From Tissierella sp. (GTDB lineage Bacteria > Bacillota > Clostridia > Tissierellales > Tissierellaceae): a stretch of 64,000 nt of DNA. Positions 45,487-53,900 of this stretch are shown here, piece by piece. The position numbers were made by a program, and so were the translations under genes. The notes below the pieces were generated by a model. It did no database searches and was not told where the DNA came from. It worked only from the letters and a program-made list of their open reading frames with translations. Each line of letters begins with the position of its first letter. The first letter of the stretch is position 1. The stretch spans positions 427,332 through 491,331 of the forward strand of contig NZ_JAVKTS010000002.1 of the NCBI RefSeq assembly GCF_031460495.1. Direction: 5' to 3'.

Positions 45487-46791
45487 ATGAATGAGTTAAC
45501 AGTAAAAGCATTATGTAAACAATTTAATCTAAATAATGAAATTATAAGTTTTGTTAATAACAAAGAAGAAATTATTTTAAATAAGTTTGGTAGAATAAAT
45601 GAAATTAAAGAATATAACCAATATAAAGTTATTAATGCAATGCAAGAAAACAGATTGTCATCAACAGATTTTAATTGGTCAACTGGATATGGATATGGAG
45701 ATATAGGTAGAGATAAAGTAGAAAAAATATATGCCCATGTATTTAATACTGAGGATGCCTTAGTTAGACCATCTATTGCGTCAGGAACCCATGCTATTTC
45801 TTTAACTCTCTCTGGTATCTTAAGACCTGGAGATGAGCTTATAGCCATAACAGGCGCCCCCTATGATACATTACAAAAGGTAATAGGTGTAAAGGATAAT
45901 TTACCTGGAACTTTAATTGATTATGGAGTTAAGTATAAAGAAATCCCATTATTAGAAAATACTATAAATACCAACAAAGTTATTAGTAGCATTAGTAAAG
46001 AGACTAAAATGTTAATGATTCAAAGATCTACAGGATATAGTGATAGGAGAGCATTAACAATTAGTGAAATTGAGGAAGCAATTAAGTCTATTAGAGAATA
46101 TAATAAGGATATTATAATTATGGTTGATAACTGTTATGGTGAGTTTCTAGAATATAATGAACCAACAGATGTGGGTGCTGATATTATGGCGGGATCTTTA
46201 ATAAAAAATCCTGGTGGTGGAATAGCTTTATCTGGCGGATATGTAGTAGGAAAGTCGTATTTAGTTGACCAAGTAGCAAATAGACTAACTGCACCGGGGC
46301 TTGGAAAGGACTGCGGACTTACATTTGGAACGACACGGAGTACATTGCAAGGATTATTTCTTGCACCTCATATCGTATCAGAAGCAGTTAAAGGAGCATT
46401 ACTAGTGGCAATTGCATATAAAGAATTAGGCTTTAATGTAATTCCTGATGTTGATGATAATAGGTCAGACATAATTCAAGCAGTGCAATTAAATAGTCCT
46501 GAGAGGGTAGTTGAATTTTGTAGAGGAATACAAGCAGCATCTGCAGTAGACTCATATGTAATTCCTGAGGCTTGGGATATGCCAGGATACGAGGATAAGG
46601 TTATAATGGCAGCAGGTGGGTTTATTGAAGGATCATCTATTGAATTAAGTGCTGATGGGCCAATAAGGGAACCTTATTTTGCATATTATCAAGGAGGATT
46701 AACTTATGAGCATTGTAAATTAGGAGTTATGAAATCCCTAGATAATCTTTATAAGGCTAATCTTATAGACAATAATAAAATAAAAATATAA
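45487..46791 (+). CDS. Methionine gamma-lyase family PLP enzyme (aluminium-resistance protein family)
   Basis: The 434-residue protein belongs to the PLP-dependent family long called aluminium resistance protein and usually found after hfq in Firmicutes (B. subtilis YnbB). It shows YGYGDIGRDKVEKIYA, PSIASGTHAISLTLSGILRPGDEL, VDNCYGEF and the PLP lysine in AGSLIKNPGGGIALSGGYVVG. It may cleave methionine or a related thiol amino acid; the true substrate is not clear from sequence. It is convergent with lexA. Confidence 0.86.
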   Translation: MNELTVKALCKQFNLNNEIISFVNNKEEIILNKFGRINEIKEYNQYKVINAMQENRLSSTDFNWSTGYGYGDIGRDKVEKIYAHVFNTEDALVRPSIASGTHAISLTLSGILRPGDELIAITGAPYDTLQKVIGVKDNLPGTLIDYGVKYKEIPLLENTINTNKVISSISKETKMLMIQRSTGYSDRRALTISEIEEAIKSIREYNKDIIIMVDNCYGEFLEYNEPTDVGADIMAGSLIKNPGGGIALSGGYVVGKSYLVDQVANRLTAPGLGKDCGLTFGTTRSTLQGLFLAPHIVSEAVKGALLVAIAYKELGFNVIPDVDDNRSDIIQAVQLNSPERVVEFCRGIQAASAVDSYVIPEAWDMPGYEDKVIMAAGGFIEGSSIELSADGPIREPYFAYYQGGLTYEHCKLGVMKSLDNLYKANLIDNNKIKI

Positions 46792-46833
46792 ATATAAAGA
46801 TAGCAGGATATATTAATCCTGCTATCTTTATAT
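46792..46833. terminator. Bidirectional terminator between the PLP enzyme gene and lexA
   Basis: A perfect 18-bp stem: 46792-46809 with 46816-46833 (core AAAGATAGCAGGAT / ATCCTGCTATCTTT), loop ATATTA. T-rich flanks on both sides suit both directions; the lexA stop is inside. Confidence 0.93.
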
Positions 46834-47454
46834 TTTTCTATACAATCCAATAACTTTACCTAATATAGATATGTTATTAGGGTAGATTGGATCCATAAAT
46901 TGATTTTCGGGTTGTAACCTAATTCTATCTTTTTCTTTAAAGAATCTTTTTACAGTTGCTTCTTCCTCTAATAAGGCTACTACAATATCACCATTTGTTG
47001 CATTTTTTTGCTCCTGAACTAAAACTAAATCCCCATCTAAAATCCCAGCATCAATCATGCTTTCGCCTTGAATTTTTAACATAAAAACATCATGACCTTC
47101 AACAAGTTCTACTGGAACAGGATAAGTATCTTCAATATTTTCTACTGCTAAAATTGGGGCTCCTGCAGTTACTCTACCAAGAATAGGTATATCAACTGTC
47201 TTTTTTTGAGTTAAAAGAAAATCGTCATTTTTGTCTAGAATTTCTATAGCTCTTGGTTTGGTAGGATCTTTTCTTATATAACCTTTAGATTCTAATTTTT
47301 CTAAATGACTATGAACAGTGGAAGTAGACTTTAAATTAACACCCTTGCATATTTCACGGACAGCTGGCGGATATCCCTGTCTTTGAACCTCAGACTTTAT
47401 ATATAATAATATTTCTATCTGCTTCTGATTTAAGTCTTCGTACATGTTATACAC
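46828..47454 (-). CDS. lexA: LexA, SOS repressor
   Basis: The 208-residue repressor has an N-terminal winged helix ([31 protein letters not shown], read from about 22), the Ala-Gly self-cleavage site in RVTAGAPIL near residue 90, and the protease dyad: Ser in [11 protein letters not shown] and Lys in EEEATVKRF. RecA filaments trigger its cleavage after DNA damage. It is divergent from the LysM gene and its own promoter carries a LexA box, so it autoregulates. Confidence 0.96.
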   Translation of the reverse strand: MYNMYEDLNQKQIEILLYIKSEVQRQGYPPAVREICKGVNLKSTSTVHSHLEKLESKGYIRKDPTKPRAIEILDKNDDFLLTQKKTVDIPILGRVTAGAPILAVENIEDTYPVPVELVEGHDVFMLKIQGESMIDAGILDGDLVLVQEQKNATNGDIVVALLEEEATVKRFFKEKDRIRLQPENQFMDPIYPNNISILGKVIGLYRKI

Positions 47455-47495
47455 CTCTCATATAATGATAAATTTATAAATCTTTATTTTAATTC

Positions 47496-47535
47496 ATTAT
47501 ATCATAATAAAATTATAAATTCAAACAAAGGTTCG
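47496..47535 (-). promoter_or_regulatory. lexA promoter with an overlapping LexA box
   Basis: On the minus strand, TTGAAT (plus 47519-47524) and TATAAT (plus 47496-47501) are 17 bases apart. The box CGAACCTTTGTTTG (plus 47522-47535) overlaps the -35 and fits the Gram-positive consensus CGAAC-N4-GTTYG. Confidence 0.78.
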
Positions 47536-47553
47536 ATTTTATTAAAAATACTG

Positions 47554-47615
47554 TTGACAAAGAACCTATGTTTGTGTAGAATGAATATAGAACTATTGTT
47601 CAGAACTAATGTGCG
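47554..47615 (+). promoter_or_regulatory. SOS promoter of the yneA-like gene with three LexA boxes
   Basis: TTGACA (47554-47559), 17 bases, TAGAAT (47577-47582). Box AGAACCTATGTTTG (47561-47574) fills the spacer, AGAACTATTGTTCA (47589-47602) lies at the likely transcription start, and AGAACTAATGTGCG (47602-47615) follows with one weak base. Tight SOS repression is expected. Confidence 0.82.
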
Positions 47616-47624
47616 AGGTGCTAT

Positions 47625-47933
47625 ATGAAAAGAAGATTTAGAATAGTAAATAAAAAAAGATTCTACTTATTTATTACATCTTTATTTGCAGTCATAGCTA
47701 TAATAGTATTATCTTTATTTACAGATAATATGGTTCACAGCTCAGTATATGAGGTTAAGTACGAAGAAGTGAAGGTAGTTGAAGGGGATACACTATGGAA
47801 TATCACTAGTAAATATCTTTCTGAAGACACTGATATTAGAAAAATGATCTACGACATAAAAAAATTCAATAACATGGATACTAGCTATATTTATCCTGGA
47901 GATATAATAAAAATTCCTATATTAAATAAGTAA
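47625..47933 (+). CDS. yneA: YneA-like SOS cell-division inhibitor with LysM domain
   Basis: The 102-residue protein has a basic N-terminus, one membrane helix (about 14-32) and a C-terminal LysM wall-binding domain (about 50-100, VVEGDTLWNITSKYL to YPGDIIKIP). B. subtilis YneA has the same build and position, divergent from lexA, and delays division during SOS. Three LexA boxes at its promoter support that role. Overall sequence match was not tested. Confidence 0.88.
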   Translation: MKRRFRIVNKKRFYLFITSLFAVIAIIVLSLFTDNMVHSSVYEVKYEEVKVVEGDTLWNITSKYLSEDTDIRKMIYDIKKFNNMDTSYIYPGDIIKIPILNK

Positions 47934-47969
47934 AATAACAAAAAGAGCTAATAGCTCTTTTTGTTATTT
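47933..47969. terminator. Bidirectional terminator between yneA and the tyrosine recombinase gene
   Basis: Perfect 17-bp stem AAATAACAAAAAGAGCT (47933-47949) / AGCTCTTTTTGTTATTT (47953-47969), loop of 3, with A-rich and T-rich arms serving both strands. It contains the stop codon of the recombinase and touches that of yneA. Confidence 0.92.
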
Positions 47970-48925
47970 CTAGTTGATAAAGGATTGCTTTTTACAGCTT
48001 CTCTAAGTCTTTCATTATCAATATGGGTATATATTTGAGTCGTTGATACTGAAGTATGTCCTAGAATCTCCTGTAAGGCCCTGATATCTACATTACCATA
48101 TTTATACATAAGCGTTGCTGCGGTATGTCTTAATTTATGAGTAGAATAGATTGAAGTATCAAGTCCAGCTTTTTCCAAAGATCTATCAATCATGTGTTGT
48201 ATTGCACGATTACTCATCCTGTTTTTTCTTTTACTGATAAACATTGCTTTTGTATCCGATGTATTCTTAGGCCTAACAGTTAAGTAGTCCTTAATTGCTA
48301 AGATACATGCATCATTTATAAATATGGTTCTTTCTTTATTTCCCTTACCAATTACTGATAAAACATCATTATCCTTTATACTATCTATATCTATACTAGA
48401 CAATTCAGATAATCTCAGACCACAATTTAAAAACAACATTATTATAGCGTAATCTCTTTTTCTATATTCATCACTAGGATTTTCTAATACGGTATCTAGT
48501 AATAATTGAGACTGATCTAGGGTCAAATATACTGGATGTCTGTTTTCTTTCTTGGGGAATTCTAAAGCTTCAGCAGGGTTTTTTTCAATTAAATTAACTT
48601 TTAAGTATAAGTACTCAAAAAACGATCTGAGGGAGGCTACTTTCCTAGATTTTGTAAAATTATTATTATCTCTTTTTTTATCTGCGTAAGAAATATATGC
48701 GTGCAAATCCTGAATTGTTAATTTTTTTATTAATTCTAAATTTACATCAGAAATATCTATTTCCTCAAAGATTGAAGCATCTTTTACGAGCTTATATCTA
48801 AGCTTAATAAATCTAAAAAAAGTTCTTAGGTCAAATAGATATTCTTTTACAGTATTAGAGGAGGATCCTTTTATTGTTTCCATATAATTTAAGTAATCTT
48901 CAAGAATAATTGGTATGCCTTTCAT
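47948..48925 (-). CDS. Tyrosine recombinase (XerC-like) with complete active site
   Basis: The 325-residue recombinase has an N-terminal SAM-like domain (about 5-110) and the full catalytic set: R171 in NCGLRLSEL, the GKGNKER hairpin (193-199), H263/R266 in THKLRH, H290 in LGHTS and Tyr299 in TTQIYT. It is a stand-alone chromosomal gene next to lexA, a place where clostridia often carry a XerC/XerH-like enzyme, with no phage genes around. It could be the active partner of the altered XerD at 12.2-13.1 kb, or act alone. Its promoter region holds a long palindrome. Confidence 0.88.
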   Translation of the reverse strand: MKGIPIILEDYLNYMETIKGSSSNTVKEYLFDLRTFFRFIKLRYKLVKDASIFEEIDISDVNLELIKKLTIQDLHAYISYADKKRDNNNFTKSRKVASLRSFFEYLYLKVNLIEKNPAEALEFPKKENRHPVYLTLDQSQLLLDTVLENPSDEYRKRDYAIIMLFLNCGLRLSELSSIDIDSIKDNDVLSVIGKGNKERTIFINDACILAIKDYLTVRPKNTSDTKAMFISKRKNRMSNRAIQHMIDRSLEKAGLDTSIYSTHKLRHTAATLMYKYGNVDIRALQEILGHTSVSTTQIYTHIDNERLREAVKSNPLSTRNNKKSY

Positions 48926-48944
48926 TATATCCCTCTTTCCTTAG

Positions 48945-48980
48945 TTATTAGTCACAAAATACTTATTTTGTGACTAATAA
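48945..48980. repeat. Perfect 17-bp inverted repeat upstream of the tyrosine recombinase
   Basis: TTATTAGTCACAAAATA (48945-48961) and its exact complement TATTTTGTGACTAATAA (48964-48980) are separated by two bases. Read as a recombinase core it gives 11-base arms TAGTCACAAAA / TTTTGTGACTA around a 6-base centre TACTTA. It lies 20 bases before the start codon and just downstream of the -10 element, so it is also an ideal operator or leader hairpin. Confidence 0.85.
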
Positions 48981-48981
48981 T

Positions 48982-49010
48982 AGTATAGCATATAAGTTAT
49001 ACTAAGACAA
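48982..49010 (-). promoter_or_regulatory. Sigma-A promoter of the tyrosine recombinase gene
   Basis: On the minus strand TTGTCT (plus 49005-49010) and TATACT (plus 48982-48987) are 17 bases apart. The 36-base palindrome starts about two bases downstream of the -10. Confidence 0.6.
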
Positions 49011-49396
49011 GATACTTATGTAATTAGTTTTAGGATTCATATAATTTGTATATTTCGTATGTTTTAAATGTTTTATATTTTTTCATGTTTTATATGATTT
49101 TTATGTTTTCTATAATCTTAATATTTTTAGACTTTAACTTTGTTATTGAAAAAATAGAAAAACTCATGAATTGTTTCTTTCTTCTTACAAAAGAACAAAA
49201 CATCTAAAAAAATGGATATTTTAGCTCTGAAATAGTTCTAAGATAACAGAACTGCTCATCTAAAGTCCCTACCCCTCCAATTAAGCTAAAGGAAGGATTG
49301 TGCAATATTTAATATGGCTAATCCATGTTTCAAAGCTTAAAATCGAAAATACAGCTCCAAAGTTTCTTCAACAAATGAAAACCTTTCTATGAAAAC

Positions 49397-49433
49397 ACAA
49401 AAGTAGACATAATGATATTATGTCTACTTTTGT
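49397..49433. terminator. Strong hairpin in the gap between aminotransferase and recombinase genes
   Basis: ACAAAAGTAGACATAAT (49397-49413) pairs perfectly with ATTATGTCTACTTTTGT (49417-49433), loop GAT. It could end a plus-strand RNA from the gene-free interval or serve as a second minus-strand terminator. Confidence 0.7.
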
Positions 49434-49456
49434 TCTAAATCTAGTTACATATAAAT

Positions 49457-49491
49457 AAAGAGTCTACATAATATTGTTATGTAGACTCTTT
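49457..49491 (-). terminator. Terminator after the aminotransferase gene
   Basis: AAAGAGTCTACATAA (49457-49471) and TTATGTAGACTCTTT (49477-49491) form a perfect 15-bp stem with a 5-base loop; on the minus strand it is followed by ATTTAT. It is 33 bases past the minus-strand stop. Confidence 0.82.
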
Positions 49492-49524
49492 ATAAAATTT
49501 TAAATTATAATGTTCGGAAATATT

Positions 49525-50718
49525 TTATTCTTCTACTATTTGTTTTATTCTATCTAGACCTTTTTTAATATTATCCAAGGAAGTTGCATATGATAATCTT
49601 ATATATTTATCATCACCAAAAGCAATCCCCGGAACAACTGCTACATTTCCTTCTTCTAGTAATAAACTTGCAAAATCTAATGATGAATTAATAACTCTAC
49701 CTCTAATTGTTTTACCAAGTAGTTTAGTAAAGTTTACCATTATATAAAAAGCTCCTTGCGGCTTTCTACAGCTTAAACCCTTAATTGAGTTTATGGTTTC
49801 TTCCATATAGTTCCTTCTCTCTATAAAATGCTTTTTCATTTCTTGGACACTACTTTGATCACCAATTAGTCCTTCTACGCTGGCATATTGAGAAATTGAA
49901 CAAGGATTAGAAGTAGCATGACTTTGAATATTACTCATGACTTTTATTATATCTTCATGAGCAGCAGCATATCCTATTCTCCATCCAGTCATAGCATATG
50001 CTTTTGACATTCCATTAACAACTATACTGAGATTTTTAATATCATCATTAAAGGAAGCGATACTAATATGTTTATGACCATCGTATACCAACTCTTCATA
50101 AATCTCATCAGAAATAACAAATATATTATTTTTTACAGCCCAATTAGCAATTGCTTTTAATTCTTCTTCAGTATATATTGCCCCCGTTGGATTGCTAGGA
50201 CTATTTAATATAATAGCTTTTGTTTTAGATGTTAAAGCATTGTTTAAATCACCTACATTAAATTTGAAACCATTTTCTTCTTGTGTTTGTATGTATACAG
50301 GAACACCATCAGCTAAATTCACAAGTTCAGCATAGCTTACCCAATAAGGAACCCCAAATATTACTTCATCTCCTGGATTTAATATTGCCATCAATGCATT
50401 GTGTAAAGAATGCTTTGCACCAGATGATATTATAATATTACTAGGCTTATACTCAAGTCCATTATCCTTCTTAAATTTATCGCAAACAGCTTTTTTAAGC
50501 TCAATAATTCCAGAAGCTGGAGTATACCTAGTTAATCCTTCTTTAATAGCTCTGATACCTTCGTTTTGAATATTCTCCGGAGTATTGAAATCTGGTTCAC
50601 CAGCTCCAAAGCTAATTACATCGATTCCAGAGTCCTTCATTGCTTTTGCTTTTGCAGTTATTTCGAGTGTTACTGAAGGAGCAATTCTTAGTCCTTTTTT
50701 TGATAGATTAAAATTCAT
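49525..50718 (-). CDS. aspC: Pyridoxal phosphate-dependent aminotransferase (aspartate aminotransferase type)
   Basis: The 397-residue class I aminotransferase shows ISFGAGEPDFNTPENI near 36-51, YTPASGIIELK, SSGAKHSLHNAL, the NSPSNPTGAIY loop, ISDEIYEELVYDG, the PLP lysine in NGMSKAYAMTGWRIGY and the substrate arginine in IRLSYATS. It moves amino groups between aspartate (or similar) and 2-oxoglutarate. It follows the PadR gene by 25 bases. Confidence 0.93.
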   Translation of the reverse strand: MNFNLSKKGLRIAPSVTLEITAKAKAMKDSGIDVISFGAGEPDFNTPENIQNEGIRAIKEGLTRYTPASGIIELKKAVCDKFKKDNGLEYKPSNIIISSGAKHSLHNALMAILNPGDEVIFGVPYWVSYAELVNLADGVPVYIQTQEENGFKFNVGDLNNALTSKTKAIILNSPSNPTGAIYTEEELKAIANWAVKNNIFVISDEIYEELVYDGHKHISIASFNDDIKNLSIVVNGMSKAYAMTGWRIGYAAAHEDIIKVMSNIQSHATSNPCSISQYASVEGLIGDQSSVQEMKKHFIERRNYMEETINSIKGLSCRKPQGAFYIMVNFTKLLGKTIRGRVINSSLDFASLLLEEGNVAVVPGIAFGDDKYIRLSYATSLDNIKKGLDRIKQIVEE

Positions 50719-50743
50719 AGATAATCATACCTCCACAATATAG

Positions 50744-51127
50744 TTATATTTTTTGTCCATATATATCTTTTAACACATTTTTAACAATAAGTAAAGAGTC
50801 TTCAAAAGCAGGCTTATTTTGTAGTAATAATAGTTTATAATGTTTAATACCATTATCAGTAATCCTGTATCTTTTAATAGACCTTTTATTTGGTTCATCC
50901 CACCACCCTACTATATACCCTTCAGTTTCCATCTCTTGAAGTAAAGGATAAATCATACCAGGGCTTGGTTCCCATTTATTATCAAGCCTTTTTTTGATTT
51001 CATCTTTAATCTCGTTGCCGTAATAGCTCTTTTCATTTATAAGATGAAGAATGTATAATTTAACAAATGAAGTCGTACTTACTTTAGTAGGAAATTGTCT
51101 TTGTCTTTCTCCCTTATAAATAGTCAT
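50744..51127 (-). CDS. PadR-family transcriptional regulator
   Basis: The 127-residue protein has a PadR winged helix: SFVKLYILHLINEKSYYGNEI, WEPSPGMIYPLLQEMETEGYI and the wing RSIKRYRITDNG. It lacks a long C-terminal dimer helix, like the small subgroup. It starts directly after the PHP gene stop (TAG then ATG), with an AAGGAGAGG site inside that gene. Targets unknown; the downstream aminotransferase may be one. Confidence 0.88.
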   Translation of the reverse strand: MTIYKGERQRQFPTKVSTTSFVKLYILHLINEKSYYGNEIKDEIKKRLDNKWEPSPGMIYPLLQEMETEGYIVGWWDEPNKRSIKRYRITDNGIKHYKLLLLQNKPAFEDSLLIVKNVLKDIYGQKI

Positions 51128-51943
51128 CTACATCCTCTCCTTCATCTCTAAAATATTTTGAAGATTAATAAAGTACTTTCCAAGAATTATTTCGCCATTT
51201 ATTAGATCACCATGAAAATCGGATCCTCCTGTTATAATTAAATTATTGGCTCTTGCTATAATTGATAAGTTTTCTACGACTGATTTACTATGTTTTGAGT
51301 GAATACATTCTAAACCATCTATTCCAAGAGATATGCAATAATCTATTATATTTTTGTCTTTTAATAAACCAGGATGAGCTAGGACAGCAATCCCTCCTGC
51401 ATTTTTAATTAGGGAAATTGTCTCCTTTATGCTAATTTTATATCTTTCAACATAAGCAGGTTTACCTCTATCTAAGTATTTATTGAATGCATCTTGAATA
51501 TCAGTTACATAGTCTTTTTTAACCATTACTCTTGCAATATGAGGACGTCCTATATATTCTTCACCAGAAAATTCCTTAACCTCCTCCAATGAAATATCAA
51601 GTCCTAATTGATTAATTTTATTTACAATTTCAATCCCACGAGTCAATCTAGATGACTTTAATTTATTTGTAATTGTAATAATATCTTTGTTATTATAATC
51701 TATAAAATATCCTAAAATATGAACCTCATTATCATTATAAACACAACTAATTTCAATGCCAGGTATTACCTCAAAATTTTTATATCTTTTACTATGATTA
51801 ATAGCAAATTCAATACCTGTAGTTGTATCATGATCAGTAATTGCTATTCCATTTAAATTTTGATCAACAGCTAGATCTACAATTTTCTCTGGAGAAAATA
51901 GACCATCAGAATGATTTGTATGTACATGAAGATCAAATTTCAT
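51128..51943 (-). CDS. PHP-domain phosphoesterase
   Basis: The 271-residue enzyme has the PHP metal-binding motifs: DLHVHTNHSDG near 3-13, ITDHDTTTG, GIEISC, IGRPHIARVMV, VLAHPGLL and GGSDFHGD. It resembles the YciV/TrpH (RNase AM) and nucleoside 3',5'-bisphosphate phosphatase group, acting on short RNAs or pAp. Start ATG follows GAAGGAGGGATACG. It leads a PHP-PadR-aminotransferase operon. Confidence 0.87.
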   Translation of the reverse strand: MKFDLHVHTNHSDGLFSPEKIVDLAVDQNLNGIAITDHDTTTGIEFAINHSKRYKNFEVIPGIEISCVYNDNEVHILGYFIDYNNKDIITITNKLKSSRLTRGIEIVNKINQLGLDISLEEVKEFSGEEYIGRPHIARVMVKKDYVTDIQDAFNKYLDRGKPAYVERYKISIKETISLIKNAGGIAVLAHPGLLKDKNIIDYCISLGIDGLECIHSKHSKSVVENLSIIARANNLIITGGSDFHGDLINGEIILGKYFINLQNILEMKERM

Positions 51944-52001
51944 CGTATCCCTCCTTCCCTAGTATAATAATTTACTCACTACAAAGGGCTAGCTTATTAT
52001 A

Positions 52002-52027
52002 AAAGCCTGCCAATTTTGGCAGGCTTT
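52002..52027 (-). terminator. Terminator after spoVS
   Basis: AAAGCCTGCCA (52002-52012) and TGGCAGGCTTT (52017-52027) form a perfect 11-bp stem, followed on the minus strand by TTATAATAAG. Confidence 0.88.
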
Positions 52028-52033
52028 ATAAGA

Positions 52034-52294
52034 TTATCTTGGTTCAATAATTAATTTTATAGCTGTTCTTTCTTCACCATCTATTATTATATCTGTGAAG
52101 GCTGGTATACAAATAAGATCGATTCCACTTGGAGCAACAAAGCCTCGTGCAATAGCTACTGCCTTTACTGATTGATTCAAAGCCCCTGCACCAATTGCTT
52201 GGATTTCTGCGGTGCCTTTTTCTCTCAATACTCCTGCTAGTGCCCCTGCAACAGAATTTGGATTTGACTTTGCTGATACTTTTAATACATCCAT
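52034..52294 (-). CDS. spoVS: Stage V sporulation protein S
   Basis: The 86-residue protein is almost invariant among spore formers: VLKVSAKSNPNSVAGALAG, GAGALNQSVKAVAIARGFVA and DLICIPAFTDI are all present. It is an Alba-fold protein affecting sporulation and septation. Start follows AGAGGGGGCTATTTTA. The neighbourhood rny-spoVS is conserved. Confidence 0.97.
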   Translation of the reverse strand: MDVLKVSAKSNPNSVAGALAGVLREKGTAEIQAIGAGALNQSVKAVAIARGFVAPSGIDLICIPAFTDIIIDGEERTAIKLIIEPR

Positions 52295-52370
52295 TAAAAT
52301 AGCCCCCTCTTACTTAATTTTTTAAATATATTTTATTATAATATTAATTCCATAGTTATTTAAAAAATTG

Positions 52371-53900
52371 TTATTTAGCGTATTCGATAGCTCTTGTTTC
52401 ACGGATAACATTTACTTTAATTTGTCCCGGATAATCTAATTCAGATTCAATTTTCTTCACAATCTCTCTTGCTGTATGCGTAATTTGATTTTCAGTAATC
52501 TCATCTGGTTTAACTAATATCCTAATTTCACGACCAGCTTGAATTGCATAAGATCTTTCTATTCCTTCAAAGGAGTTTGCAATCTCCTCTAATTTTTGTA
52601 ATCTCTTAATATATGCTTCAAGTGTTTCTCTTCTTGCACCTGGTCTTGCAGCAGAAATAGCATCTGCAGCCTGTACTAAAACAGCTTCTACAGTCTGAGG
52701 TTCACAATCACCATGATGTGCAGCAATACCATGTATAACTTCTTTAGATTCCTTATATCTTCTTGCCAAGTCTACACCGATATCAACATGAGGTCCTTCT
52801 ACTTCATGATCTACAGCTTTTCCTAAATCATGCAATAACCCGGCTCTCTTAGCAATCTTTACATCAGCACCTAATTCTGCAGCCATAATACCAGCTAAAT
52901 GTGACACTTCAATAGAATGTTTTAGTACATTTTGACCATAACTTGTTCTATATTTAAGTCTACCTAAAAGTTTGATTAATTCAGGATGAATTCCATGAAC
53001 ACCTGTGTCGAAAGCAGCTTGTTCACCTTCTTCACGTATTATGTTATCAACTTCTTTTTTGGCTTTGTCTACCATTTCCTCTATTCTGGCAGGATGTATT
53101 CTTCCATCTACAATAAGTTTTTCTAATGCTATTCTAGCTACTTCTCTTCTAACAGGATCAAATCCTGATAATACAACAGCTTCAGGAGTATCATCGATAA
53201 TTAAATCTATTCCGGTTAAAGTTTCTAGAGTTCTTATATTTCTACCTTCTCTACCTATAATTCTACCCTTCATTTCGTCATTTGGTAGTGCTACAACTGT
53301 TACAGTAGTTTCTGTTACATGATCAGCAGCATATTTTTGTATAGCAATAGTAATAATTTCTCTAGCTTTCTTTTCTGCTTCTTCTTTAGCTTTGCTTTCC
53401 ATTTCTTTAATCATAATAGCTGATTCATGGACTATTTCTTTTCTAATTTCATCTAATAATAGTTCCTTTGCTTCATCAGAAGATAAACCAGAAAGTCTTT
53501 CCAATTCTAAAACTTGGCTTTTATAGATATCATCAATCTGACTCTCTTTATCCTCTACTTCCTTAAGCTTTTTAGCTAAATGTTCTTCTTTTCTTTCGAT
53601 TGAATCACTTTTTTTGTCAATACTTTCTTCTTTGTTAAGAAGTCGTCTTTCCAATTTTTGTAATTCACTTCTTCGCTCACGATTTTCTCTCTCAGATTCA
53701 TTTCTTAATCTGTGGATTTCTTCTTTTGCTTCCAATAAGAGTTCCTTTTTACGAGCTTCACCTTGTTTTTCAGCTTCATCAATTGTTCTTTTAGCTAACT
53801 CTTCAGCATTATTTATTTTACCTTCTCCAATAGTTTTTCTTATAAAATAACCAACGAGAATTCCAATAATTGCTCCAAGAATTGCGAATAAAATTTCAAT
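52371..53900 (-). CDS. rny: Ribonuclease Y
   Basis: RNase Y starts mRNA decay at the membrane. From the chosen start the 509 residues comprise an N-terminal membrane helix ([18 protein letters not shown]), a long coiled coil (about 30-195), a KH domain (with [15 protein letters not shown]) and an HD domain ([13 protein letters not shown]). The clear Shine-Dalgarno GGAGGTG (plus 53908-53914) is seven bases before an in-frame ATT at 53900; no ATG, GTG or TTG lies in frame there. The only normal start upstream, TTG at 53933, has no Shine-Dalgarno and would add 11 atypical residues. I therefore favour an ATT start. Confidence 0.9.
   Translation of the reverse strand: MEILFAILGAIIGILVGYFIRKTIGEGKINNAEELAKRTIDEAEKQGEARKKELLLEAKEEIHRLRNESERENRERRSELQKLERRLLNKEESIDKKSDSIERKEEHLAKKLKEVEDKESQIDDIYKSQVLELERLSGLSSDEAKELLLDEIRKEIVHESAIMIKEMESKAKEEAEKKAREIITIAIQKYAADHVTETTVTVVALPNDEMKGRIIGREGRNIRTLETLTGIDLIIDDTPEAVVLSGFDPVRREVARIALEKLIVDGRIHPARIEEMVDKAKKEVDNIIREEGEQAAFDTGVHGIHPELIKLLGRLKYRTSYGQNVLKHSIEVSHLAGIMAAELGADVKIAKRAGLLHDLGKAVDHEVEGPHVDIGVDLARRYKESKEVIHGIAAHHGDCEPQTVEAVLVQAADAISAARPGARRETLEAYIKRLQKLEEIANSFEGIERSYAIQAGREIRILVKPDEITENQITHTAREIVKKIESELDYPGQIKVNVIRETRAIEYAK

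Larger units (their letters stand above)
49011..49524. other. Gene-free interval of about 500 bases
   Basis: No supported coding frame. From 49059 to 49109 ATGTTTT occurs four times at irregular spacing in very AT-rich DNA. From about 49200 to 49360 base composition is richer in G and C, with nested inverted repeats: AGTTCT/AGAACT (around 49233-49251), TTAAGCT/AGCTTAA (about 49282-49339) enclosing GGATT/AATCC. The interval ends in two strong hairpins. It might hold an untranslated RNA or be the decayed remains of a gene; I cannot decide. Confidence 0.5.

Noticed and set aside
45487-46791. Cystathionine gamma-synthase or aluminium detoxification gene
   Set aside because: Motifs fit the methionine gamma-lyase-like family downstream of hfq; the aluminium name comes from a historical annotation.
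47948-48925. Phage integrase marking a prophage
   Set aside because: Neighbours are housekeeping genes, no attachment duplication or phage genes were seen, and the gene is flanked by its own terminator and promoter.
49059-49109. ATGTTTT repeats as a CRISPR or binding-site array
   Set aside because: Spacing is irregular (9, 17, 18 bases) and the units are too short and AT-rich to differ from chance in this DNA.
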